Assembly (NCBI GenBank): GCA_964463485.1 | Contig: CAYXDO010000056.1 | Span: 1-63,075, forward strand | Direction: 5' to 3' | Length of the DNA: 63,075 nucleotides | Source: CAYXDO01 sp964463485 | GTDB lineage: Bacteria; Myxococcota; Kuafuiibacteriia; Kuafuiibacteriales; Kuafuiibacteriaceae | Part shown: in pieces, positions 1-8,843 of the stretch | Layout: every line of letters begins with the position of its first letter | How positions within the stretch are numbered: position 1 is the stretch's first letter | Notes under the pieces: generated by a model | Told to the model about the DNA's origin: nothing | Databases searched by the model: none | Seen by the model: the letters and a program-made list of their open reading frames with translations, nothing else | Made by a program: the position numbers and the translations under genes

Positions 1-75
1 CACTGGTGACTAGGGCACTGGTGACTAGGGCACTGGTGACTAGGGCACTGGTGACTAGGGCACTGGTGAATCGGG
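1..75. repeat. 15-bp tandem repeat array
   Basis: Five head-to-tail copies of the unit cactggtgactaggg. Four are exact (1-60) and the fifth (61-75) carries two substitutions. The array begins at the window edge, so it may be longer. The period is a multiple of three and the array is open in one frame, but no convincing protein is encoded. It lies just beyond the 3' end of the decayed surface-protein gene at 117-478, and repeat instability may have contributed to that gene's truncation (inference). Confidence 0.9.
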
Positions 76-116
76 CGCGGGCACGTCGTGAGTTTCGGAG
101 CTTTTTCAGCGACCTG

Positions 117-478
117 CTAAGTGTACTGGAGGCCCACGTGAGCGACGAGCGGAGGCGTGGAGACGATCCGCGGGACATTTTTCGGCGGGAGGAGCTCGAT
201 ACTCACCGTGGCCTCGTTCGGCTCCGCGGCGCCCGCGGTGACTCGGTAGGTCAGGGTGTCGTGCCGAGCCTCGCCGGCCGGCAACGTATTCAGCCGATAG
301 CCGTTCAAGCCGGGCTCCAGCCAGCTCGGGCGCTCGACGAGCGGGATCGTCCTGTCGTCATTCACGTTCGTCACGTGGTAGCTGTGCTGATTCCAGATCT
401 TGCGGGCTTGGTGGCGCCGACGACGCCGATTTCCGGCCAGCCGTCTTGGTCGACGTCCGAGATCGTAGGCCCAGGCTA
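117..478 (-). pseudogene. Remnant of an FG-GAP/VCBS-type surface protein
   Basis: Two out-of-frame pieces of one protein type are visible. The upstream piece (about 478-385) reads as an FG-GAP-like calcium loop (ISDVDQDGWPEIGVVGA). The downstream piece (about 400-117) carries the block WNQHSYHVTNV, a segment that follows FG-GAP repeats in large secreted proteins of Myxococcota. It then stops after STPPLVAHVGLQYT, which is how a putative-Ig/cadherin-like repeat begins. A stop lies directly before the first piece, the two pieces are in different frames and the repeat that should follow is missing. I read this as a gene broken by an internal deletion or frameshift and truncated at the 3' end. 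An assembly error cannot be excluded from the sequence alone. Confidence 0.6.
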
Positions 479-499
479 GATGCTGCGTTCAGGATCCGC

Positions 500-2671
500 T
501 CATTTTTTGAGGAGGCGTCCGAAGAGGCCGCTGGCTCCTGGGCCGCCTGGCTGTTCTCGTCCGCTTGGCGATTGAGTTGCGACGGAGCCTGTCTTACGTT
601 CTGCGCTGGTGTTCCCTCGTTGATTGATGAGTCTGAGGCCGCGGGCGGCCTCTACGTTGCCGGGTTCGAGCTCCAGGCATTTTTGGAACCAGCGTTTGGC
701 TTCGGCTTCTTTTTGGGTGGCTGCGCTGATTTGGCCGAGGAACTGGTAAGCCACCGCCAAATTTCCCTGTTCTTCGAGGGACTGTTTGAGTTGCTTGACG
801 GCGTCGAGGAGGGCGTCTTGGGACTTAGGGTCGGCCAAGTAGGTGGCCCAGCCGAGGTGTGCTCGGAAGATGGGTTGGCCGAGGTTGAGCTTCACGGCCT
901 CTGCGAATTTGGCTTTGGCGCCTTTGTTGTCGCGGCGTCGGAGCGCGGCGACGCCTTCGTCGAAGACGGCTTCGGCTTTGAACACCTGGTTGGCGTCGGT
1001 CGGCAGGCCTTTGGCTTCGCGGTCGAGGAAGATGAGGTATTCGTTGCGTTTCTCGGGGTTGGTGATGGTCTCGTAGGCCTCGGTGATGCGCGCAAAGAGC
1101 TCATCGACCTGTTTACGGGCGGTGCGTCCGATCTGGAGGCCGGCGTAGGCGTCGGTGTGCCATTGTTTGGCGAGCGTGAAGTACTGATTCTTGAGGCGAC
1201 CTAGGTCGACTTCCTTCGAGGCCTTGATTCCGAAGATCTCGAAGAAATTCATCGACATGTATTTGTCGTGACCCTTCTTGATGCGGCCGATGGCGCCTTT
1301 TTCCTCGGGGGAGTCACCTTCGACCTCGTCATCATCCTGCGCGAGGAACGAAGCGCCACCGATCCCTTCGACTTCGGCGGCGGCGGAGTTGACGACGGCG
1401 TCGACTTCGTTGTCGGCGTCGATTTCGGGGAGCACGCACATGCCGCTCGTGACCATGGCGTAGAGCTGCGGAACCACCTGTGCGGCTTCGGCGGTGGTTC
1501 CGGCGGAGAGCCTTCGGTAGGTGCCATTGCCGTCGATGCGGTTGGCGATGTTGTTGGCGGAGAACGCGCGGCGGAAGAACGGGAGCAGCTCGTCGAACTG
1601 GGCCGTCCGGCGGAGCGGGATGTCTTCGCGGCCTCGGAAAAATCGAATGATTTGAGGTGGATGGACGTGCCGCTTGATGCCTTCGAAGAGCACTGAGAGG
1701 GGCTCGAAGCTCCCTTCGGGTACGCGTCCGGCGAAGGCATCGGTTTCGCGCCATTTGAAGGTGCCCTCGGACATTCCGAGGGCGGAGGGCAGGAGCTGGC
1801 CGGCGAGGAGCTTGTAAGCGGTGGCGAGGTCTTGTTCCGACGCGAGCTTCAGCTCGAGGAGCGCTTGTTGAAGCGTTCGCTTTTTGGCCTTCATGTACTG
1901 CACGCAGCGGTCGTAGTCAGGCTCGGTGATTCGGCCGCGGCGCAGGAGCAAGGCGCCGACGTTCTCGCCGTCGGAGGTGGACTGCATGAAGATCGGCTGG
2001 CCCCCGCGAATGTAGACTCTGCGGTGGGTGCCATCGTCGCCGCTCAGGTCGAGCATGCCGGTGAGTTGGTCGTAGCGCGTGATGGAGAGCAGGAGGGCCA
2101 CCGGGCAGCTACCGAGGTGACCTTCGCCGGGGATGGCGGGGAACGGGCGGCCGCGGTGGCCGCCGGCCGGCTTTCGGCTCGCTGCGCCGCGGCCGGTTTG
2201 CTGCGTGGGCGCGCCCAAGATCCCTTCGTCGGAGGTGGCGTCTTCTGGGGGTTGCTCACCCTCGAACTCGAGCTGATCGGGCATCTCGTCGACCGGCACG
2301 GAGGCGAGGGCCTGGCGCGCCAGGGCGATCACGCGATTCATGTCGAGGGGCTTCGACAAGAAATCGAGGACCTGGAACTTTTCGCGGGCCTCGACGGCGG
2401 TCTTTGGGTTTTTGAAGACGCCGCTCATCATGATGAGCGGGAGCTCTGCGCTCTCGGGGTTGGCTCGGATGGCCTCAGCAAGGGCGAAGCCATTTTTGCG
2501 CGGGAGCAGGAAGTCGATCAGGGCGAGGTGCGGGCGCGACGATTGGATGTGGTTGAGGGCTTCATCGCCATCGGCGGCGGTCAGGACCTGGTAGCCCTGC
2601 GCGGAGAGAAAGTCGGAGGCCATTTCACGAACGGACTCCTCGTCATCGACGACCAAGATCCGGTGCGACAT
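500..2671 (-). CDS. REC-DUF4388-J-like-TPR signalling protein
   Basis: 723 aa. Residues 1-120 form a receiver domain with acidic pocket D9/D10, phosphoacceptor D53, switch S83 and K107. Residues about 184-320 match DUF4388, a domain common in delta-proteobacterial regulators. Residues 473-551 resemble a J domain (NFFEIFGI start, then QYFTLAKQWHTD), but the defining His-Pro-Asp tripeptide is His-Thr-Asp at 505-507. Residues 565-680 contain TPR-like helices. The protein ends with a Gly/Ser-rich tail and RLLKK. No DNA-binding or enzymatic output domain is visible, so it probably acts as a phosphorylation-controlled adaptor. Whether it can stimulate DnaK is doubtful without the HPD proline. It starts at ATG 2671 and diverges from the YihY-like gene. 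Confidence 0.88.
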   Translation of the reverse strand: MSHRILVVDDEESVREMASDFLSAQGYQVLTAADGDEALNHIQSSRPHLALIDFLLPRKNGFALAEAIRANPESAELPLIMMSGVFKNPKTAVEAREKFQVLDFLSKPLDMNRVIALARQALASVPVDEMPDQLEFEGEQPPEDATSDEGILGAPTQQTGRGAASRKPAGGHRGRPFPAIPGEGHLGSCPVALLLSITRYDQLTGMLDLSGDDGTHRRVYIRGGQPIFMQSTSDGENVGALLLRRGRITEPDYDRCVQYMKAKKRTLQQALLELKLASEQDLATAYKLLAGQLLPSALGMSEGTFKWRETDAFAGRVPEGSFEPLSVLFEGIKRHVHPPQIIRFFRGREDIPLRRTAQFDELLPFFRRAFSANNIANRIDGNGTYRRLSAGTTAEAAQVVPQLYAMVTSGMCVLPEIDADNEVDAVVNSAAAEVEGIGGASFLAQDDDEVEGDSPEEKGAIGRIKKGHDKYMSMNFFEIFGIKASKEVDLGRLKNQYFTLAKQWHTDAYAGLQIGRTARKQVDELFARITEAYETITNPEKRNEYLIFLDREAKGLPTDANQVFKAEAVFDEGVAALRRRDNKGAKAKFAEAVKLNLGQPIFRAHLGWATYLADPKSQDALLDAVKQLKQSLEEQGNLAVAYQFLGQISAATQKEAEAKRWFQKCLELEPGNVEAARGLRLINQRGNTSAERKTGSVATQSPSGREQPGGPGASGLFGRLLKK

Positions 2672-2854
2672 CGAAGGCTCGGTACCACCAAGGCCAGGAA
2701 ACCGCGACGGGTGACGCGGCGTTGGCTTTGCCTCTGGGAGTGGCCATCATGGCGACCCCCGAGACATCGATTCATATCACGAGGGCATGGGCTCTCGCAC
2801 AACTTCCAATGTCGGTTTCCGGCGGCGGATGCGGTTCTGATGTAGGGTCGATCC

Positions 2855-4369
2855 GTGTCGGTTCCGGAGCAAGGCTCCGGATCGGTCCGGCCAACCGATC
2901 CGGACGACGCAGTCGGCTCTCGGCGTGTCAACGGCATCGAGGCTGCCGGGCCGAAGGAACGTCCTCGTGACCCATCTTCGCCGCGTTCGATTCGTTCTTT
3001 TCGGGAGCTCGAAGAGCGGGTGCGCCATTTCATCGAGCAGGACCTTTGGTCCTATGAGCCTCGCCGGTTCGAGCGACCGAGTCGCGTGCTGTTGCTCGTG
3101 GTGCGTTCGATCGCCATCGTTCTTTACGGCGTCGCTCGAGACCAGCTGCGTTTGCGCGCCGCATCGTTGACGTACACGACGTTGCTCTCGCTGGTGCCGG
3201 CGCTGACGGTGGCGTTTTCGACCTTCACCGCGTTTGGAGGGCTCGACCAAGCGGGCATGCGTGACCGCTTGCTCTCCTATTTCGCCGTTCAGCAGCAGGA
3301 CTCGGTGAAGCAGTGGCTCGACGATCTCGTGTTGAACGTGAACTTCGGGGCGCTCGGGGGGGTCGGTGTGGCGCTCCTCGTGGTGACGACGTTGTTGTTG
3401 TTGGCCGAGGTCGAGCGTTCGCTCAACGAGATCTGGGGCATCGATCGGGATCGGACGTGGGCGCGAAAGTTCCTCGCCTACTGGCCGCTCGTCACGCTCG
3501 GACCGATCTTGTTCGGCCTCTCGTTGACAGCTACGGCGAGCCTCGAAGCCAGCCCGACCGTACAGCGTGCCATCGAAGTTCTCCCCGCGCTGCATCTGGC
3601 GTTCAAGGTTGGGCCGCTGATGCTCACGTGGTCTGGGTTCTCGTTGATGTACATGATCTTGCCCAACACGCGTGTGCACGCGCGGTTTGCGATCATCGGT
3701 GGCGTGGTAGGCGGATCGTTGTGGGAGGCCGCGAAGGTCTTGTTCGCGGTCTATGCGGGGCGGGCGATCAGTTACTCCGCGATCTATGGCTCGCTAGGGG
3801 TCGTGCCGCTGACGATCGTGTGGCTGTATGTGAGCTGGCTCGTGACGCTCTCGGGCGCGCTGGTCACGTTCGCGGTGCAGAACGCGAAGAGCTACGAGCC
3901 GACGGGGGATCGGTACGCGATTGGGCAGCGGGCCGAGGAGCGACTGGGGGTCGCCGTCGCGGTGGCGGTGTTCGCGCGGTTCGAGGACGGGCTTGGCGCT
4001 TCGGACCTCGAGACTTTGTCTGCGCGCGTCGCGGGGCCTCCACGCACGATGGGTCGGATCCTGCGACAGCTCGCGGCCGGTCGCATTTTGATCGAGACGA
4101 CGGAGTCCGGGAGCGTGTCGTACGCGCCGGGTCGTCCAGCAGCGACGACGTCGATCGCGGACGTATTGGACGTGATGCGTGCGGCGCCGCTTTCGTTGGG
4201 CGACAAACACCGGTCGATCGTGGAGGTGTTTCACCCGCACCCCGAGGCGCCGGAGACGGTGAGCTTGAGCATGCTTGATCGAGCAGACGTGGAGCGACGT
4301 GTGTTGCTGTCTGCGGCGACGATGGAGGAGCTCACGAAGAAGCGGGACGATTCGATGCAATCGGGTTGA
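2855..4369 (+). CDS. YihY/BrkB-family inner-membrane protein
   Basis: 504 aa. A hydrophilic N-terminal region of about 75 residues precedes the YihY/BrkB (UPF0761) membrane domain at residues 80-345, with about six hydrophobic segments. The family signature YGSLGVVPLTIVWLYVSW is at 311-328. Residues about 360-450 look like a winged-helix module (ASDLETLSARVAGPPRTMGR, RILRQL), as in other UPF0761 proteins with a C-terminal Rrf2-like domain. The role of the family is poorly defined; despite old annotations it is not an RNase. The GTG start at 2855 follows a 183-bp divergent intergenic region. The next gene begins within 34 bp, so the two are probably co-transcribed. Confidence 0.88.
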   Translation: MSVPEQGSGSVRPTDPDDAVGSRRVNGIEAAGPKERPRDPSSPRSIRSFRELEERVRHFIEQDLWSYEPRRFERPSRVLLLVVRSIAIVLYGVARDQLRLRAASLTYTTLLSLVPALTVAFSTFTAFGGLDQAGMRDRLLSYFAVQQQDSVKQWLDDLVLNVNFGALGGVGVALLVVTTLLLLAEVERSLNEIWGIDRDRTWARKFLAYWPLVTLGPILFGLSLTATASLEASPTVQRAIEVLPALHLAFKVGPLMLTWSGFSLMYMILPNTRVHARFAIIGGVVGGSLWEAAKVLFAVYAGRAISYSAIYGSLGVVPLTIVWLYVSWLVTLSGALVTFAVQNAKSYEPTGDRYAIGQRAEERLGVAVAVAVFARFEDGLGASDLETLSARVAGPPRTMGRILRQLAAGRILIETTESGSVSYAPGRPAATTSIADVLDVMRAAPLSLGDKHRSIVEVFHPHPEAPETVSLSMLDRADVERRVLLSAATMEELTKKRDDSMQSG

Positions 4370-4402
4370 TTGTCCGGGTGCCGCTGCGTAGAGGCTCACG
4401 AA

Positions 4403-5932
4403 GTGGCGCGGTATGACCGCAGCGACGGGCCGGGCGCTCCCGAAGGCGTCGCGTCGACCTTGGCGCGTGGACGAGGCCTTCGGGATGATGTTGCGGAGGC
4501 CATCGAACGTCTCCTCGGCGTCTCCGTAGGAAAAGAAGGCCTCGCCCGGGCGCTCCAACCCGGCTTTCCGGGTCTGCGCACCTATGTCGTACAAGAGCGC
4601 TCGGCGACCGACCGAGTGGTGGAGTTCACGGTCGTCGGCGTGTCTCGTGAGGGCGAGCCGGTCTATTCAGGCAGCCGCGCGATTGGGCTGTGCCGCGACG
4701 GATCGCTCGAGCTGCATCATGGCTTCGACGAAGTCGATCCGCCGTTTCGTTCGCGCAACATTTTTGCGGACAGCCTCGAGCGCGAGCTGGCGATCCTCAC
4801 GGAGCTCGGTCGGGGACCTCGGCCACGCTTGACGGCCGACGCGGAGGGCGCGGGTCGTTACGTCTGCGCGCTCCACGGCTTCATCTTCGCGGACGAGACC
4901 GACCAGGGGCCGCCGGTGCGGACTCGTATCTCGCCGGGACCTCCCGATCGGTTCCGGCTCGTCGATTTTTTCGTACGGTTCGCGCAGCGGCTCACCGAGC
5001 AACGCTTGTCGCCGCTCGAGCTCGAGCGTGCGATCGCTCGGGCCCGCGCCTGTCGGGCGCCGCTCGATTTCGCGAGTGTGGAGCTCGAAGGGATCGAGCT
5101 GCAGGCGGTCGGTGAAAGTGAGATCGGGGCCGGGCGTTTTGGACGCTCGGCGCTCTGTGCGGACGAAGCGCCGGCGTGGCGCGGGGCGCTCTACATCGGT
5201 CCGCCAAAGCACGAAGCGGAGGCCGCCGCGCGGGCTTTCGGTCGTGCGTTTCGGGAGCGATTGCGCAAGGCGCACGAGACCAAGAGCGCGCAAGAGATCG
5301 AGGAGGCGCTCGTTGCCTTGACCGGGCCGCGTCGGCAGAAGACGCGAGCGCTGCACACCCTTGCGCGAGTCGCGACGGCGCGTGTGGCGACTTCGATGCG
5401 ACCCATCGCGGAAGGACCCGACCGCCGCCTCGCGTCGGTCGCTCGGCGTGCGATGCAGGAGATTTCGAACACCCGCTTGCCTGATCTCTTGCGTATCTAT
5501 GCGGACGACGCACGACACGATCCGGCTCGCCGAGCGCTCGCGTATCGTGTGTTGGCGGACTACTTCCCGAGAAAGCTCGATGACGTGGTGACGATGTTGC
5601 GCGTCCATCCAAACGCGCGCATTGCGCGCGCCGCGGCTCCGCTGCTCGATCCGCCAGATCTCGCATCGATGCTGGCGGCGAACGTGGACCCGCCTGTGGA
5701 TGGAAAGAAGCCGCGGGAAGGGCTTTTGGATCTTCGCATCGAGCTCATCGAGCGCCTAGCTCTCGCACGGGATCCCCGCACGATCCCGGTGTTGGTCGCG
5801 GCGCTCGACGACCATCCGCCGCCTTCTGAGCGGCTTGCGCTCACGCGTGCGTTACTCGCTTCTCCTGATCCTAGGGGTCGCACGGCCCTGTCGGCGTCAG
5901 CTTTCGACCTCGGGAGCCCGCAGGTTCCGTGA
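4403..5932 (+). CDS. Hypothetical protein with C-terminal HEAT-like helices
   Basis: About 509 aa. I chose GTG 4403 because a GAGG sits about 8 nt upstream. A TTG immediately after the preceding stop (4370) is an in-frame alternative adding 11 residues. No enzymatic family is recognised. The first 220 residues form a mixed alpha/beta region containing RYVCALHGFIFADE. From about residue 300 to the end, repeated pairs of Arg/Ala/Leu-rich helices resemble HEAT or armadillo repeats, including LALARDPRTIPVLVAALDDH. It is probably a cytoplasmic protein-interaction scaffold (inference). It is close behind the YihY gene and 90 bp before the MglA-like GTPase gene. Confidence 0.7.
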   Translation: MARYDRSDGPGAPEGVASTLARGRGLRDDVAEAIERLLGVSVGKEGLARALQPGFPGLRTYVVQERSATDRVVEFTVVGVSREGEPVYSGSRAIGLCRDGSLELHHGFDEVDPPFRSRNIFADSLERELAILTELGRGPRPRLTADAEGAGRYVCALHGFIFADETDQGPPVRTRISPGPPDRFRLVDFFVRFAQRLTEQRLSPLELERAIARARACRAPLDFASVELEGIELQAVGESEIGAGRFGRSALCADEAPAWRGALYIGPPKHEAEAAARAFGRAFRERLRKAHETKSAQEIEEALVALTGPRRQKTRALHTLARVATARVATSMRPIAEGPDRRLASVARRAMQEISNTRLPDLLRIYADDARHDPARRALAYRVLADYFPRKLDDVVTMLRVHPNARIARAAAPLLDPPDLASMLAANVDPPVDGKKPREGLLDLRIELIERLALARDPRTIPVLVAALDDHPPPSERLALTRALLASPDPRGRTALSASAFDLGSPQVP

Positions 5933-6022
5933 CCTATTTCGTGATCGTGGTAGTGTGCTCATCCTCCTCGAGCTCGGCGGGTTGACCCCCGCCCCAGACC
6001 CGAGGAAACTGCGGAGTCGCGA

Positions 6023-7051
6023 GTGCCAACCTATAACTACAAGGCGCGGGAGCTGATTGCGAAGATCGTTTATTACGGTCCTGGGCGCTGCGGAAAGACC
6101 ACCAATCTCCAGCAGATCCATGCCCGGATGCGGCCGGAGTCTCGAAGTGAGCTCCTGAGCGTGGCGACGGAAACGGACCGAACGATCTATTTCGACCTGC
6201 TGCCGCTCAACCTCGGAACGATCAGCGGAATGCGGTTCATGGTCCGTCTCTTCACGGTGCCTGGGCAGGTCTACTATTCGGAGACGCGTCGCCTGGTGTT
6301 GCGAGGAGCGGACGGAGTGGTCTTCGTCGGGGACTCGCAAGACCACATGATGGACGAGAACCGCGAGTCGCTCAGAGACCTCAAGGAGAATCTCGCGGCC
6401 AACGGCATCGACTACGACTCGATCCCGTTGGTGTTGCAATACAACAAGCGCGACCTCCCGCGACTCATCCCCGAGGTGGAGCTCGACGCGACGTTGAACG
6501 ATCGCGGAGTCAAGTCGATTGGAGCGGTTGCGACGGCGGGGACGGGCGTTTTGGAGACGCTGCGGCACATCACCGTGGCGATCTTCAACCACATCAAAGC
6601 TGGCAAGTCCTCGCAGCTCGCGCCGGGCGCGGCCAAGCCGAAGCCCGCGCCCGCGCCTGCGATGGGAGCTCCGCCGGTGCCTCGTCCGCCGGCGCCGGCG
6701 CCGGTTCCCGCGCCTGCGCCGATCATGACCGCGATGGCGCCGCCTTCGCCGCAATCGGCGGACGCACGTCGGACAGCGCTGCGGAGCGCGGGGGGTATCG
6801 GCGCGGAGCCCATGGCGGGTCAGCCTGCGCCGTCAGCGTTCGCCGGGCCCGTTCCGCAAAGCCCCCAAGGGGTCCGCGCGCCGCCCACTCCGGGCACGAT
6901 TGGGCCCGATTTTTATCTCGAGGAGTTCAAGGGTCTCGCGGTGGCGCATGGACAGCTCGCGGAGCGGCTTGGGGCTGTAGAAGCGGAGCTCCGCAGGCTC
7001 GGACGCGAGAATCAAGAGATTCGCGACATTTTGGCGCGGGCCAACGTCTAG
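6023..7051 (+). CDS. MglA-like small GTPase with long C-terminal extension
   Basis: 342 aa. Residues 1-194 are an MglA-type Ras-like GTPase, with P-loop GPGRCGKTT at 19-27, TVPGQVYYSETR as the G3 region near 78-89 and NKRD at 141-144. MglA sets cell polarity and recruits motility machinery in myxobacteria. Canonical MglA is about 195 aa. Here a further 145 residues follow: a Pro/Ala-rich linker (about 200-295) and a terminal amphipathic helix, likely coiled coil (about 300-342, LAERLGAVEAELRRLGREN). The extension could tether the GTPase to a partner, as seen for the larger paralogue SofG, but I cannot assign orthology. GTG 6023 is preceded by a GGAG. The nearby pilT supports a motility context. 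Confidence 0.88.
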   Translation: MPTYNYKARELIAKIVYYGPGRCGKTTNLQQIHARMRPESRSELLSVATETDRTIYFDLLPLNLGTISGMRFMVRLFTVPGQVYYSETRRLVLRGADGVVFVGDSQDHMMDENRESLRDLKENLAANGIDYDSIPLVLQYNKRDLPRLIPEVELDATLNDRGVKSIGAVATAGTGVLETLRHITVAIFNHIKAGKSSQLAPGAAKPKPAPAPAMGAPPVPRPPAPAPVPAPAPIMTAMAPPSPQSADARRTALRSAGGIGAEPMAGQPAPSAFAGPVPQSPQGVRAPPTPGTIGPDFYLEEFKGLAVAHGQLAERLGAVEAELRRLGRENQEIRDILARANV

Positions 7052-7181
7052 CTCGGGCCGTCTTCCGAACTGTCAACAGGTAACGCCGTGAATTCTCACG
7101 ACGCTCCGAGCTCGCTTTGGCGTTGTTAGGAACGCCGTTCTTGCGGCGACGAACGAGCGCTCTCGAAGTACACTCCGAGTC

Positions 7182-7535
7182 GTGAGCTCTGGAGACGAGA
7201 ACACGGAGAGAGTCGAGCGTTCGCTTCCTCTTCCCGAGGGCGTCCGAGCGCTCGAAGTTTCGAACGACGTCGGCGGGCACGTCATCGAGCTCGCCCGGCT
7301 GCCGTTGGGCGCCCATCCCATGCCCTTCGCGGAGCTCCACATCGAAGAAGTCCCGGAAGCCCGTAACCTCGATTGCCGGTCTTACTCGGGCTGTCTCGAT
7401 TTCGCCGCGCACGTGCGCTGGCGAAGCTTCCACTGTCGCCGCTGCCCGCGACTTCACGAGCAGGTCCTTCCGGAGGCGCCAGAGGACCGCCCCCTCGCCC
7501 CCGTGATCCGGTTCACCGCTCGATCCGCCCCGTGA
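7182..7535 (+). CDS. Small cysteine-containing protein, possible zinc binder
   Basis: 117 aa. No named family is recognised. The centre has four cysteines arranged C-x6-C then C-x2-C (DCRSYSGCLDF followed by FHCRRCPRL), a spacing compatible with one metal site. I recall similar short proteins with a CLDHA-type motif from other Myxococcota, but I cannot verify this. The start is GTG 7182, with no strong ribosome binding site. It stands between the MglA-like GTPase gene and pilT, ending 16 bp before pilT, so it may belong to that transcript. An overlapping antisense frame exists but has a poorer protein-like composition. Confidence 0.6.
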   Translation: MSSGDENTERVERSLPLPEGVRALEVSNDVGGHVIELARLPLGAHPMPFAELHIEEVPEARNLDCRSYSGCLDFAAHVRWRSFHCRRCPRLHEQVLPEAPEDRPLAPVIRFTARSAP

Positions 7536-7551
7536 TACGTTCGGACTCCCC

Positions 7552-8835
7552 ATGGAGCTGAACGACATCCTTGCCGTTGCGGTCAAAGGCGGCGCTTCCG
7601 ACATTCACTTCAAAGCAGGCCTTCCGCCCATGTTCCGAATCCACGGAACGCTCCTGCCCCTCAAAGACGCCAAGCGGCTCAATCCCGAGGACCTCTCGCG
7701 GATGGCGCTCTCCATCATGAACAACTTCCAGCGTGAGAAGTTCAAGCAGACCAACGAGCTCGACCTCTCCTACGGCGTCCCCGGGCTCGGACGCTTCCGC
7801 GTCAACGTCTTCCAGCAGCGCGGCACCATCGCCATCGTCTTCCGTGTCATTCCGTTCAAGATCCGCTCGTTCGAGGAGCTCCAGCTGCCTGCGGTGCTCG
7901 CCGAGATCGCGCTCGAAGCGCGCGGCCTCATCCTCGTCACTGGCACCACCGGATCCGGAAAGTCGACCACGCTCGCCGCGATGATCGATCACATCAACAA
8001 TCTCCAGCAGCTCCACATCATCACGGTCGAGGACCCCATCGAGTTTCTTCATCGTGACAAGCGCTGCATCGTGAACCAGCGCGAGATCGGCGTGGATACG
8101 GTGTCTTTCGCCGCGGCGCTGAAGTCCGCGTTGCGTCAGGACCCCGACGTGATTCTGGTCGGCGAGATGCGAGATCTCGAGACGACGAGCACCGCGATCA
8201 CGGCGGCCGAGACGGGCCACCTCGTGATGTCGACGGTCCACACGCTCGACTCGACGGAGACCATCAACCGTATCGTCTCGATCTTTCCGCCCCACCAGCA
8301 AAAGACCGTGCGAATGCAGCTCGGCGCGGTGCTCCGCGCGATCATCAGCCAGCGTTTGATTCAGACCGTCGACGCCAAGGGCCGCGTCGTCGCCCTCGAG
8401 ATCTTGCGCAACACGGCACGCATTCGTGAGTTGATCGAGGACAAGGACCGCGCCAAGGAGATCGTCGACGCGATCGCGCAGGGTTCGATCACCTACGGCA
8501 TGCAGACCTTCGACCAGTCGCTGATGGCGCTCTACAAGGCCGGAACGATCTCGTACGACGTCGCCAAGGAGACGAGCAGCAACCCCGGCAACTTCGAGCT
8601 CCGCGTTCGCGGCATCTCGTCTACGTCCGACTCCAAATGGGACAACTTCGAGCAAGGGGGCGAAAAGGCCGACAAGGCCGACCGGGCAGACCGGGCAGAC
8701 CGGGCAGACCGGGCAGACCGGGCAGACCGGGCCGAGCGCAAGCCTGGCTCGGGCTCCGGTGGTCCGGCTCCTTCGCGCGAGAAGCCCGCGATCGCTGGTC
8801 GTTTCACGGTGGGATCGTCTTCTGACGATTCATAG
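7552..8835 (+). CDS. pilT: Twitching motility retraction ATPase PilT
   Basis: 427 aa hexameric AAA-type ATPase that depolymerises type IV pili. The N-terminal GASDIHFKAGLPPMFRI region is typical. Walker A GTTGSGKST is at 131-139, the Asp-box segment TVEDPIEF starts at 158, Walker B DVILVGEMRD at 199-208 and the His box TGHLVMSTVH at 221-230. The conserved core ends near residue 355. The remaining 70 residues are unusual: a linker, then six Asp-Arg-Ala repeats encoded by a 9-bp array (8680-8733), then a Ser/Gly/Pro-rich end. The family is usually 345-375 aa, so this tail is an extension, probably disordered. ATG 7552 is the start, and a methyltransferase gene follows 8 bp later. Confidence 0.95.
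   Translation: MELNDILAVAVKGGASDIHFKAGLPPMFRIHGTLLPLKDAKRLNPEDLSRMALSIMNNFQREKFKQTNELDLSYGVPGLGRFRVNVFQQRGTIAIVFRVIPFKIRSFEELQLPAVLAEIALEARGLILVTGTTGSGKSTTLAAMIDHINNLQQLHIITVEDPIEFLHRDKRCIVNQREIGVDTVSFAAALKSALRQDPDVILVGEMRDLETTSTAITAAETGHLVMSTVHTLDSTETINRIVSIFPPHQQKTVRMQLGAVLRAIISQRLIQTVDAKGRVVALEILRNTARIRELIEDKDRAKEIVDAIAQGSITYGMQTFDQSLMALYKAGTISYDVAKETSSNPGNFELRVRGISSTSDSKWDNFEQGGEKADKADRADRADRADRADRADRAERKPGSGSGGPAPSREKPAIAGRFTVGSSSDDS
8671..8733 (+). repeat. 9-bp in-frame repeat in the pilT tail
   Basis: Six consecutive copies of gaccgggca/c (8680-8733), preceded by a related unit gacaaggcc (8671-8679). They encode Asp-Arg-Ala triplets in the C-terminal tail of PilT. Copy-number changes would keep the frame and alter tail length only. 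Confidence 0.95.
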
Positions 8836-8843
8836 CTCTTCCC

